NCBI GenBank assembly: GCA_025353235.1
Contig: JANXQZ010000563.1
Span: 1 to 10,706, forward strand
DNA from: Bryobacterales bacterium
Lineage (GTDB): Bacteria > Acidobacteriota > Terriglobia > Bryobacterales > Bryobacteraceae
DNA length: 10,706 nucleotides
Direction of reading: 5' to 3'
Position 1 is the stretch's first letter, and every line of letters begins with the position of its first letter. Of the stretch, positions 1-5,799 are shown in pieces. The translations under genes and the position numbers were made by a program. The notes beneath the pieces are model-generated. The model was not told where the DNA came from and did not search any database. It saw only the letters and a list, made by a program, of their open reading frames with translations.

Positions 1-83
1 AATTAAAATTGGTTCATTCCGGGCCGTCTAAGCTGTGATATTCTTGCGTTTGAATTTTCTTTCAGGAGCTTAAAACCACACCC

Positions 84-1043
84 ATGAGAGTTGGCGTATT
101 TACTGCACTTCTAGCTCAGTTTCCTTTGGACAAGGTGCTCGAGAAACTGAAAAAGCTGAACATCGATACCGTAGAGCTGGGCACTGGCAACTATCCAACC
201 GACCCCCATTGCAAGTTGTCTATGCTCGACAACGAGGGCGAACTTAGCGAGTTCAAGAAGAAGATGGACGGGGAGGGGTTCAAGATCAGCGCCCTGAGTT
301 GCCATGGCAACCCTCTGCATCCAGACCCGGCCATCGCCAAAGGCTATCAGGAGACCAGTCGGAAGACAGTCCAGTTAGCGCAAAAGCTGGGAGTTCCGAT
401 GGTAATCGACTTCTCCGGGTGCCCGGGCGACAGCGACAAAGCGAAATATCCGAATTGGGTCACGTGCCCCTGGCCTCCCGAGTATCTCGATCTTCTCGAA
501 TGGCAATGGGACAAAAAGGTGACTCCGTTCTGGACCGAGCATTCTCGATTTGCCCGCGAGCACGGGGTTAAGATCGCCATTGAGATGCACCCTGGGTTTG
601 TGGTGTACAGTCCCGAAACGATGCTGAAGTTGAGAGCGATAGCGGGCGATACCGTGGGCTGCAACTACGATCCCAGCCACATGTTCTGGCAGAGCATTGA
701 TCCCATCGCCGCTATCCGCGTGCTGGGCGACTCCATCTTCCACGTCCACGCAAAGGACACTCAAATTTACGAGCCCAACCTGCCGAAATCAGGCGTGCTT
801 GATACGAAAAAGTACACGGATGAGCGCAATCGGGCTTGGATCTTCCGAACGGTCGGCTATGGACACGCTTTTGGCTGGTGGAAAGAGTTCATTTCCACGC
901 TCAGGATGTACGGCTACGATTACGTGCTCTCGATCGAGCATGAAGACTCGCTGATGTCTCCTGACGAGGGCTTGACGAAGGCTTCTGAATTCTTGAATCA
1001 GATCATCATCCGCGAACAGCCTGGCAGCGCTTGGTGGGTCTAA
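84..1043 (+). CDS. Sugar phosphate isomerase/epimerase, xylose isomerase-like TIM barrel
   Basis: This 319-aa protein has the layout of the AP-endonuclease-2/xylose-isomerase-like TIM-barrel superfamily, whose members isomerise or epimerise sugars (including inositol derivatives) in the cytoplasm. No signal peptide is visible. Likely divalent-metal ligands sit at barrel strand ends: Glu167 in IAIEMHP, Asp196 and His199 in NYDPSHM, His222 in HVHAKD, and Glu285 in LSIEHED. That spacing is typical of the family. The substrate cannot be read from sequence. Family members often sit beside Gfo/Idh-type oxidoreductases, but the upstream neighbour lies outside the window. An AGGAG at 64-68 is 15 nt from the ATG, longer than ideal, but no better in-frame start is seen. 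The rpmE start follows 54 nt after the stop, with its own candidate promoter in the gap. The fold is confident; the specific activity is unknown. Confidence 0.88.
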   Translation: MRVGVFTALLAQFPLDKVLEKLKKLNIDTVELGTGNYPTDPHCKLSMLDNEGELSEFKKKMDGEGFKISALSCHGNPLHPDPAIAKGYQETSRKTVQLAQKLGVPMVIDFSGCPGDSDKAKYPNWVTCPWPPEYLDLLEWQWDKKVTPFWTEHSRFAREHGVKIAIEMHPGFVVYSPETMLKLRAIAGDTVGCNYDPSHMFWQSIDPIAAIRVLGDSIFHVHAKDTQIYEPNLPKSGVLDTKKYTDERNRAWIFRTVGYGHAFGWWKEFISTLRMYGYDYVLSIEHEDSLMSPDEGLTKASEFLNQIIIREQPGSAWWV

Positions 1044-1063
1044 TTCGGCGCAGCCGGAACCCG

Positions 1064-1072
1064 TGTTAAACT
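1064..1072 (+). promoter_or_regulatory. Candidate extended -10 promoter element for rpmE
   Basis: TGTTAAACT fits an extended -10 pattern (TGn followed by a TAnAnT-like hexamer) and would start transcription roughly 20 nt before the rpmE ATG. No good -35 is visible at 16-18 nt, which an extended -10 can tolerate. A nearly identical string, TGTTAAAAT, precedes pcrA at 3111-3119. This is pattern matching only. Confidence 0.35.
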
Positions 1073-1097
1073 AGCTTTACAAGAGGAATCAAGAGAA

Positions 1098-1364
1098 ATG
1101 AAAGCCGGAATTCACCCCGCGTACGAAGAAGTAAAAGTCACCTGCGCATGCGGCCACGCCTTCGAGACTCGGTCTACCCACAAGGGCAACATTCGCGTGG
1201 AAATCTGCTCCAGTTGCCATCCGTTTTTCACCGGCCGCCAGAAGTTGATCGACACAGAGGGCCGGGTCGACCGCTTCCAGAAGAAAGTATTGAAATCGAA
1301 AGATATGCAGGCGACGAAGGCCGCCGCAGTCGCTCAGAAGAAAAAAGAGATGGTTACGGCTTAG
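1098..1364 (+). CDS. rpmE: 50S ribosomal protein L31, zinc-binding (C+) type
   Basis: The 88-aa product begins [12 protein letters not shown] and matches ribosomal protein L31 of the large subunit, which lies at the central protuberance and helps bridge to the 30S subunit. The four cysteines of the zinc-binding form are present: Cys16 and Cys18 in TCACGH, and Cys37 and Cys40 in [12 protein letters not shown]. This is therefore the zinc-containing paralogue, not the C-minus form induced by zinc starvation. The conserved core ends near residue 68. About 20 residues rich in Ala, Lys and Glu follow, longer than the roughly 66-70 aa of many L31 proteins. A purine-rich stretch with GAGG lies about 11 nt before the ATG. 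The stop is 3 nt from the first structured repeat, which may end the transcript. The identification is very secure. Confidence 0.97.
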   Translation: MKAGIHPAYEEVKVTCACGHAFETRSTHKGNIRVEICSSCHPFFTGRQKLIDTEGRVDRFQKKVLKSKDMQATKAAAVAQKKKEMVTA

Positions 1365-1367
1365 AAA

Positions 1368-1424
1368 TGTGGAGCCCGTAAACCGGCTGAAAGCCGGTTG
1401 CAGCCAAGATTGGCTGCCCCACAA
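1368..1424. repeat. Structured dispersed repeat, short copy (two hairpins in a closing stem)
   Basis: From 1381 to 1424 the sequence matches 5753-5797 exactly except for one missing G in a hairpin loop. It folds into AACCGGCT/AGCCGGTT (8 bp, loop GAA) and then directly into GCAGCCAA/TTGGCTGC (1400-1407 with 1410-1417). TGTGG at 1368-1372 pairs with CCACA at 1419-1423 to close both hairpins. The two 5' hairpins of the long copy are reduced here to 8 nt (1373-1380). The element starts 3 nt after the rpmE stop, in a convergent gap, and could act as a bidirectional terminator or 3' stabiliser. No T-tract follows, so a classical intrinsic terminator is not supported. Confidence 0.85.
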
Positions 1425-1451
1425 TTGCCTTCTTGCCACTGTTTTGCGCGT

Positions 1452-1847
1452 CTATTTCGCGTTAGTGGCCGACTTCGCCCGCTGTTCTCGCTCCGCATGC
1501 AGCTTTTCATACTCGACCCGCTGCGGCTCGGTCAGAATTGCACGAACCCTGTCCATCTGCTCCAGCTTAATCTGCTTCATTAGCCCGTCGTGCTTTTCGC
1601 GCGCTTCGTGAAAACGCGAGCGGGTCTCATCGAGAATCGAGTTGAGCTGCTGCAGTTGATCGGAGGTCAACTTGACGCGAGTCTGCATCTCGTTCAAGTA
1701 CTGCTTTCTCCACTCCTCGGGCGTCGATCTCGCTTTTGCGGCTACGGGCGTTGCCGAGACTAGCCGGTATCCGAACGCGCCTACGACGGTGCCGCTCGCG
1801 AAGACTGCCAGCAGGTAAAGAACGATCGTCAGCGTCGAACGGCGCAT
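1452..1847 (-). CDS. Membrane-anchored periplasmic LTxxQ-motif protein (CpxP/Spy/CnrX-like)
   Basis: I chose the ATG at 1847 (131 aa) because it lies one base after the upstream stop (TGAGATG), which suggests coupled translation, and has GGAG about 12 nt upstream. An ATG at 1883 would add 12 residues and overlap the preceding gene. Residues 6-29 form one hydrophobic N-terminal segment, so the rest is expected in the periplasm. The remainder is almost all charged helix with two LTxxQ motifs, LTSDQ at 60-64 and LTEPQ at 105-109. This pair is the hallmark of the CpxP/Spy/ZraP family of helical-hairpin envelope chaperones and sensors. Few His or Met residues are present (His80, His86, His117), so metal sensing is not indicated. 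As the last gene of the ECF operon it is a plausible sensor or modulator of the anti-sigma factor. The exact role is inference. Confidence 0.75.
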   Translation of the reverse strand: MRRSTLTIVLYLLAVFASGTVVGAFGYRLVSATPVAAKARSTPEEWRKQYLNEMQTRVKLTSDQLQQLNSILDETRSRFHEAREKHDGLMKQIKLEQMDRVRAILTEPQRVEYEKLHAEREQRAKSATNAK

Positions 1848-1848
1848 C

Positions 1849-2184
1849 TCAGCGGTTCGACTCCGGGATATCGTACCGGGCAATTCCCTGAGCCGCCAAA
1901 TTCTCCGTAGGATGCGCTTCGGCTAAAACGTCCAAGTACGTTGCGTGATTCAGAGCTGCGGCTGATCTGGGCACCACCAGCATGCCAGTTATAAAAAGAC
2001 AGATAACCGCAGCCGATCCGACAAACACCTGGGTCACTCTCTTCCATTGAAACGCAAAGCCGCGGCGGCTTTCAATCCGTTCCCACAGCTTCGGCATGAA
2101 GTGGGTGCCCGCTTCCGGCACTTCCACCGTTGCGCGATATTCCGCGAACAAAAAATCTAACTCTCGATCTGATCCATTCATCAT
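1849..2184 (-). CDS. Putative anti-sigma factor, single-pass membrane protein
   Basis: This 111-aa protein has an acidic cytoplasmic N-terminus of about 50 residues, one transmembrane segment at about 51-71, and a short C-terminal periplasmic tail of 40 residues. Position and topology point to an anti-sigma factor: it starts 13 nt after the ECF sigma stop and ends one base before the LTxxQ gene. It lacks the Cys/His zinc-binding motif of ZAS-type anti-sigma factors; its only Cys lies within the membrane segment. It would therefore belong to the non-zinc class, such as small CnrY- or FecR-like regulators. A purine-rich AGAGG lies upstream of tandem ATG codons at 2184 and 2181, and either could be the start. 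Anti-sigma function rests on context, not on a recognised domain. Confidence 0.65.
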   Translation of the reverse strand: MMNGSDRELDFLFAEYRATVEVPEAGTHFMPKLWERIESRRGFAFQWKRVTQVFVGSAAVICLFITGMLVVPRSAAALNHATYLDVLAEAHPTENLAAQGIARYDIPESNR

Positions 2185-2197
2185 TCTCTTGTGCCTC

Positions 2198-2803
2198 TCA
2201 GTCTATGGGCGCTTCGGAACGCTTCACAACTTTTTTCGAACTTTCAAACGCTTTCAAGACCCGCTGCCGAGCCCGAAACAATCGCACCTTCAACGCATTT
2301 TCCTTCACTGAATAGATTTTTTCGAGTTCCTTGATGGAGAGTCCCTCTACTTCTTTCAGCATAAGCAAAATCCGATCCTCTTCAGAAACAGAGTCCAGCA
2401 GCGATCCGACAAACTCTTTCACCTGCCGCCGGCGCTGCTCTTCGCTGTTGACCCGTCCGCCAGCCACCGCGTCAGCCATCATCACCTGCTGCTCCGACAG
2501 ATCGGCCATCCGCGATTCGTTGCGACGCCTCTGCTTTCGCAGATAATCGTAAGAGGCATTCACCGTCAGCCGGTACAGCCAAGGCTCGAAAACCTCCGAG
2601 GTCCGCAACTGATCCAACGAGTAGTAAAGCCGCAGGAACACCTCCTGCGCAACATCCTCAACATCTTCCTGACGCCCGATTAATCGCGACACCGTCCCAA
2701 AAATACGCTTGCGGTAAGCCACAACGACCTGATTGAAAGCCGCATCATCGCCCGATCGGGCCTTCTGAATCAGCTCGAACTCAACCAGCATGCGGTCCGC
2801 CAC
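2198..2803 (-). CDS. ECF-family (sigma-70 group 4) RNA polymerase sigma factor
   Basis: The 201-aa protein carries the two ECF domains. Sigma region 2 (about residues 24-93) includes DVEDVAQEVFLRLY and FEPWLYRLTVNASYDYLRKQ, which bind core polymerase and the -10 element. Sigma region 4 (about 135-185) includes LLMLKEVEGLSIKELEKI followed by NALKVRLFRARQRV, the helix-turn-helix for the -35 element. A basic tail of about 15 residues follows. The ORF opens with GTG at 2803; an ATG at 2791 (MLVEFELIQKARSGDD) is an equally good start, and neither has a strong Shine-Dalgarno. It heads a three-gene operon with a putative anti-sigma factor and a periplasmic LTxxQ protein, suggesting control by envelope state. 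A candidate ECF-type promoter upstream suggests autoregulation. The ECF identity is secure; the regulon and inducer are unknown. Confidence 0.95.
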   Translation of the reverse strand: MADRMLVEFELIQKARSGDDAAFNQVVVAYRKRIFGTVSRLIGRQEDVEDVAQEVFLRLYYSLDQLRTSEVFEPWLYRLTVNASYDYLRKQRRRNESRMADLSEQQVMMADAVAGGRVNSEEQRRRQVKEFVGSLLDSVSEEDRILLMLKEVEGLSIKELEKIYSVKENALKVRLFRARQRVLKAFESSKKVVKRSEAPID

Positions 2804-2836
2804 AGGCTGGCAATTTTAGTCTTCTACCTTGACATC

Positions 2837-2866
2837 TAAGGCGTCGCTGCAAATTGTTAGGTTACA
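2837..2866 (-). promoter_or_regulatory. Candidate ECF-type promoter for the sigma/anti-sigma operon
   Basis: On the minus strand, TGTAACC (2866-2860) is followed after exactly 16 nt by CGCCTTA (2843-2837). ECF-dependent promoters typically carry an AAC-containing -35 and a CGTC-like -10 about 16-17 nt apart, so the spacing and the AACC core fit well and the -10 is one base off. The start site would lie about 25-30 nt before the GTG of the sigma gene. Autoregulation of ECF operons is common, which supports but does not prove the call. Apart from this, 2804-2893 holds nothing I recognise. Confidence 0.4.
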
Positions 2867-2893
2867 AGAGGTTTTCGCCGCCGTGACAATTGC

Positions 2894-3082
2894 CTAGTTC
2901 AGCATCCTGACTCTGCGCTGATCCAAAGGGGTGCAAATCTGCTCTCTGGGTCTGTCCAGGCGTCCCTCCAGACGTTCCAAGAAGTCAATCATCTGATCGA
3001 TCTCGCTTCGTCTTTTCACGAGAGCATCGAGTTCCTCTATTAAGCTCTGGACGGTGCTGCAATCAAACTTAATATCAAGCAT
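2894..3082 (-). CDS. Small hypothetical protein, coiled-coil-like
   Basis: This is a 62-aa ORF with no family I recognise. It is supported as a gene by a strong Shine-Dalgarno, AGGAG (3096-3092 on the minus strand), 9 nt before the ATG, and by filling an otherwise empty 335-nt gap. The protein is charged and heptad-like (VQSLIEELDALVKRR, then IDQMIDFLERLEGRL), suggesting a short amphipathic coiled coil at about residues 10-45. Two Cys are present and there is no signal peptide or membrane segment. It is transcribed divergently from pcrA, with 56 nt between the two starts, so regulatory signals may be shared. It could be a small regulator or structural protein; no function is claimed. A chance ORF is possible. 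Confidence 0.55.
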   Translation of the reverse strand: MLDIKFDCSTVQSLIEELDALVKRRSEIDQMIDFLERLEGRLDRPREQICTPLDQRRVRMLN

Positions 3083-3110
3083 TCGCGGAGTCTCCTATTG
3101 GCAGGCTGCA

Positions 3111-3119
3111 TGTTAAAAT
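3111..3119 (+). promoter_or_regulatory. Candidate extended -10 promoter element for pcrA
   Basis: TGTTAAAAT matches an extended -10 (TGn plus TAAAAT) and would place the start about 13 nt before the pcrA ATG, giving a very short leader. This agrees with the absence of a clear Shine-Dalgarno in front of pcrA. TTGGCA at 3098-3103 is only 10 nt away, too close to serve as its -35. Confidence 0.35.
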
Positions 3120-3138
3120 CGGTAAAGCTCGCATTTCA

Positions 3139-5460
3139 ATGGACTTCCTTCAAGGCATGAATCCTCAGCAGAGAGAGGCGGTAGCGCACCTCGAAGGTCC
3201 GCTCCTTCTACTGGCGGGGGCTGGAAGCGGGAAAACCAGGGTGATCACTCACCGGATCGCACACCTGGTGGAGACTCACCAAGTGCCGGGCCCGTGTATT
3301 TTGGCGGTTACGTTTACGAATAAAGCTGCAGATGAGATGCGCCAGAGGGTCCATTCGTTACTCGGTGGTGACAGGGGACGCTCCAGCCCCCTGGTGTCCA
3401 CCTTCCACTCATTCTGCGTGCGCCTCTTGCGCCGCGATGGCGCGAAGCTCGCCGACATTCGGCCCGGATTCACCCGGAACTTCACGATTTACGACGACGA
3501 CGATCAGGTCGCTCTTCTGAAGTCTATTTATCGCGAACTCGGCTTGGACGACAAGTTCCTCGCCTACCGTGCCGCCTGTTCCTGGATCAGCCATAACAAG
3601 AGCCAGCGCATTGGCCCTCAGGACGTTTACAAATCCGCACAGGATCCTAAGGCTTCCCGCATGGCGGTGATTTACGATCGCTATGAGCAGCGCCTGCGCT
3701 TGGCTAACTCGCTCGATTTTGACGATTTGCTGCTGGAATCGGTACGGCTGCTGCGTCACGATACGGACCTGCGGGCGCAATACAACCGCCGCTTCGAGTT
3801 CGTCATGATCGACGAGTATCAGGATACGAACCGAACCCAATACGACCTGATTCGCCTGCTGTCCGATTCGCATAAAAACATCGTGGTGGTTGGTGATGAG
3901 GACCAGTCCATCTACGGTTGGCGCGGTGCCGACATTCGCAATATTCTGGATTTCGAGCGCGATTACCCCAACGCGGCCGTGATCCGGCTGGAACAGAATT
4001 ACCGTTCCACCAAGAATATTCTGGAAGCGGCCAGCGCCGTGGTCGCCAATAACAAAGAGCGCAAGGGCAAATGGCTCTGGACTGAAGCCGGCACCGGTGA
4101 TCGCATCGGCATTTACGAGGCCGCCGATGCCGAGAACGAAGCGCTATTCATCGCGGACAACATCGACAAACTGATGCGCGACTTTCCCGGCCAGCGAGTG
4201 GCGGTGCTTTACCGGACCAACTTCCAATCGCGGCAGATCGAGGAGGCGCTCCGGAGGTACAACCGACAGTACATCGTTGTCGGCGGCTTTAGCTTCTATC
4301 AGCGCGCTGAAGTGAAGGACCTGCTCGCTTACTTGAAGGTTTTACTAAGCCCGAGCGACTCCATCAGCCTGCTTCGGATTATCAACAATCCGGCCCGCGG
4401 GATCGGGAAAAGCAGCATCGAGCAGATCGAGCAGTTTGCGCTCAAGAACGAACTGAGCCTGTGGTCGGCAATCGTTCGATTGCTGGACGAAGGGGCGTTT
4501 CCCGCACGGGCGGAGTCGGCGTTGCGAGCGTTCCGGAACATGCTGGAAGATCTGATGGCGGCAGTCCCCAAGCAGACCATCGACGAAACCCTGCGCCAGA
4601 TTCTCGAGCGAAGCGGTTACCAGAAGATGCTCGCGTCGGTGGAGACTCCCGAGTCGGAATCGCGGATCGGCAACTTGATGGAGTTGGTAAATGCTGCCAC
4701 GGAAGCTGCCGAGCGGGGCGAGAGCGCAACGGAATTTTTAGATCATGCCGCGTTGGTGGCTGACAGCGATTCCCTCGACGAGCAGGCAGGAATTTCGCTG
4801 CTTACAATGCACAATGCCAAAGGGCTGGAGTTCCCATTCGTTTTCATCGCGGGATTGGAAGAGGGACTGTTTCCTCACTCGCGCTCGCTCGATTCGGCGG
4901 CACAGATGGAGGAAGAGCGCAGGCTTTGCTATGTGGGGATGACTCGTGCGGAGAAGAAGCTATTTTTGACGCATGCGAAGTTTCGCCGGAAGTTCTTTGG
5001 CAGTCCACCCGAGCGCTGCATCCCTTCGCGGTTTCTGAAAGAGGTGCCTCGGGCGCTGGTTCAGAGTCTGGGCGTGCAGTCGAGAAACACGAATGTGGAC
5101 CTTTTCTCCGAGCAGCGTGAAGTTCGTGAGACAGTAAAGAAGAACCTGTATACGGGGAAGACGTACGATTCAGTGGAGAACATTAATCAGTTCTTCGCGG
5201 AGCGGGGTGGGCCAGCTCCGGTTGCTCGTCCGCCGCAGGTGGTCCAGCAGCCGCAGCGTCCGGCGGCGGCAGCGGCTCCGATGCAAGCTAGGAAGAAAAA
5301 GCCGTTTGGCGCGGGGTCTCTGGTAAGTCATCCGAAGTACGGACGCGGCACTGTGCTCCGCCGCGAGGGCGAAGGCGATGACGCCAAGCTGACGGTGAGC
5401 TTTCCCGGATACGGACTGAAGAAGTTGATCGAAAAATTTGCAGGAATTAGAGAAGAATGA
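3139..5460 (+). CDS. pcrA: ATP-dependent 3'-5' DNA helicase PcrA (UvrD/Rep family, SF1A)
   Basis: The 773-aa protein shows the SF1A helicase motifs in order: Q motif (MNPQQREAV, 7-15), Walker A AGAGSGKT (26-33), motif Ia TFTNKAADEMR (58-68), motif II IDEYQDTN (224-231), motif III GDEDQSIYGWRG (252-263), motif IV EQNYRST (285-291), motif V LLTMHNAKGLEF (554-565) and motif VI ERRLCYVGMTRA (593-604). After an Ala/Pro/Gln-rich linker (about 690-720), residues 722-771 form the Tudor-like C-terminal domain (GSLVSHPKYGRGTVL), which in PcrA/UvrD contacts RNA polymerase. Length and this domain favour PcrA/UvrD over Rep. The enzyme unwinds DNA using ATP in nucleotide excision repair, replication restart and transcription-replication conflict resolution. 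All catalytic motifs are intact. The stop overlaps the start of a 52-aa basic ORF (ATGA), implying co-translation. There is no strong Shine-Dalgarno before the ATG. Confidence 0.97.
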   Translation: MDFLQGMNPQQREAVAHLEGPLLLLAGAGSGKTRVITHRIAHLVETHQVPGPCILAVTFTNKAADEMRQRVHSLLGGDRGRSSPLVSTFHSFCVRLLRRDGAKLADIRPGFTRNFTIYDDDDQVALLKSIYRELGLDDKFLAYRAACSWISHNKSQRIGPQDVYKSAQDPKASRMAVIYDRYEQRLRLANSLDFDDLLLESVRLLRHDTDLRAQYNRRFEFVMIDEYQDTNRTQYDLIRLLSDSHKNIVVVGDEDQSIYGWRGADIRNILDFERDYPNAAVIRLEQNYRSTKNILEAASAVVANNKERKGKWLWTEAGTGDRIGIYEAADAENEALFIADNIDKLMRDFPGQRVAVLYRTNFQSRQIEEALRRYNRQYIVVGGFSFYQRAEVKDLLAYLKVLLSPSDSISLLRIINNPARGIGKSSIEQIEQFALKNELSLWSAIVRLLDEGAFPARAESALRAFRNMLEDLMAAVPKQTIDETLRQILERSGYQKMLASVETPESESRIGNLMELVNAATEAAERGESATEFLDHAALVADSDSLDEQAGISLLTMHNAKGLEFPFVFIAGLEEGLFPHSRSLDSAAQMEEERRLCYVGMTRAEKKLFLTHAKFRRKFFGSPPERCIPSRFLKEVPRALVQSLGVQSRNTNVDLFSEQREVRETVKKNLYTGKTYDSVENINQFFAERGGPAPVARPPQVVQQPQRPAAAAAPMQARKKKPFGAGSLVSHPKYGRGTVLRREGEGDDAKLTVSFPGYGLKKLIEKFAGIREE

Positions 5461-5615
5461 ATACTAAACACGTTGAAGATAGATTAGAACGCAAGAAGCT
5501 GAAGCGCACCTCGCGTAAGAAGGCAGCTCCCAAGGCGCCCCGGGCTGCTGGTGTGGCTCGCGGATCGTTGAAGAAGAAAGTGACGAAGTTATCGAAGGGT
5601 CAACGTAAACGCTAG
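5457..5615 (+). CDS. Small, extremely basic protein translationally coupled to PcrA
   Basis: This 52-codon ORF starts at the ATG of the ATGA that ends pcrA and runs to a TAG. It has 13 Lys and 8 Arg against 3 acidic residues (net charge about +18). It begins MNTKHVEDRLERKKLKR, possibly a short amphipathic helix, and continues as a Lys/Ala/Pro/Arg-rich tail ending in KGQRKR. There is no Cys, no signal and no hydrophobic segment. Such composition is typical of nucleic-acid-binding or ribosome-associated small proteins, but I do not recognise the family. A 4-nt ATGA overlap is a standard arrangement for coupled translation, so it may work with PcrA or simply ride on its mRNA. A chance reading frame is possible; the exact ATGA coupling and the strong composition bias argue against it. 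Confidence 0.6.
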   Translation: MNTKHVEDRLERKKLKRTSRKKAAPKAPRAAGVARGSLKKKVTKLSKGQRKR

Positions 5616-5705
5616 CCGCCCAAATTCTTACAATTCTCAAGGGAGAAGTACTACAACATCCTGATTTCTTCTCCGCCCACGAACTTTGGTTGCGGCTATG
5701 CTGCT

Positions 5706-5797
5706 TTGTGGGGCCGGCAATCGTGCCTGCGGACGCGCTTTCCAGCGCGTCCAACCGGCTGGAAAGCCGGTTGCAGCCAAGATTGGCTGCCCCACAA
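5706..5797. repeat. Structured dispersed repeat, full copy: four abutting hairpins inside a closing stem
   Basis: TTGTGGG (5706-5712) pairs with CCCACAA (5791-5797). Between them lie four hairpins with no unpaired base separating them. Hairpin 1 is 5713-5730 (GGCA/TGCC core, loop ATCG, with one mismatch below). Hairpin 2 is 5731-5752 (GGACGCGCT/AGCGCGTCC, perfect 9 bp, loop TTCC). Hairpin 3 is 5753-5772 (AACCGGCT/AGCCGGTT, perfect 8 bp, loop GGAA). Hairpin 4 is 5773-5790 (GCAGCCAA/TTGGCTGC). The 3' half recurs at 1381-1424. The element fills the convergent gap between the basic ORF and the secreted-protein gene, ending 2 nt from the latter's stop. It resembles a REP/BIME- or MITE-like palindromic unit. 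It has no coding capacity and no T-tract. Confidence 0.88.
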
Positions 5798-5799
5798 CG

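Noticed and set aside
1452..1883. Longer version of the LTxxQ protein starting at 1883
   Set aside because: It would overlap the anti-sigma gene by 35 nt and place 12 extra polar residues before the membrane anchor. The ATG at 1847 fits better.
2829..2834. Perfect TTGACA (-35 consensus) on the plus strand
   Set aside because: No TATAAT-like -10 follows at 16-18 nt, and there is no plus-strand gene until pcrA, 300 nt away.
2809..2894. Inverted repeat GGCAATT / AATTGCC flanking the sigma operon promoter region
   Set aside because: Only 7 bp, separated by 72 nt and AT-rich; easily explained by chance.
3409..3873. 154-codon minus-strand open frame inside pcrA
   Set aside because: It is antisense to conserved helicase motifs. 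Its plausible-looking composition arises from the codon bias of pcrA.
5642..5674. Inverted repeat GGAGAAG / CTTCTCC downstream of the basic ORF, considered as a terminator
   Set aside because: Only 7 bp with a 19-nt loop and no T-tract; the much stronger structured repeat lies just downstream.
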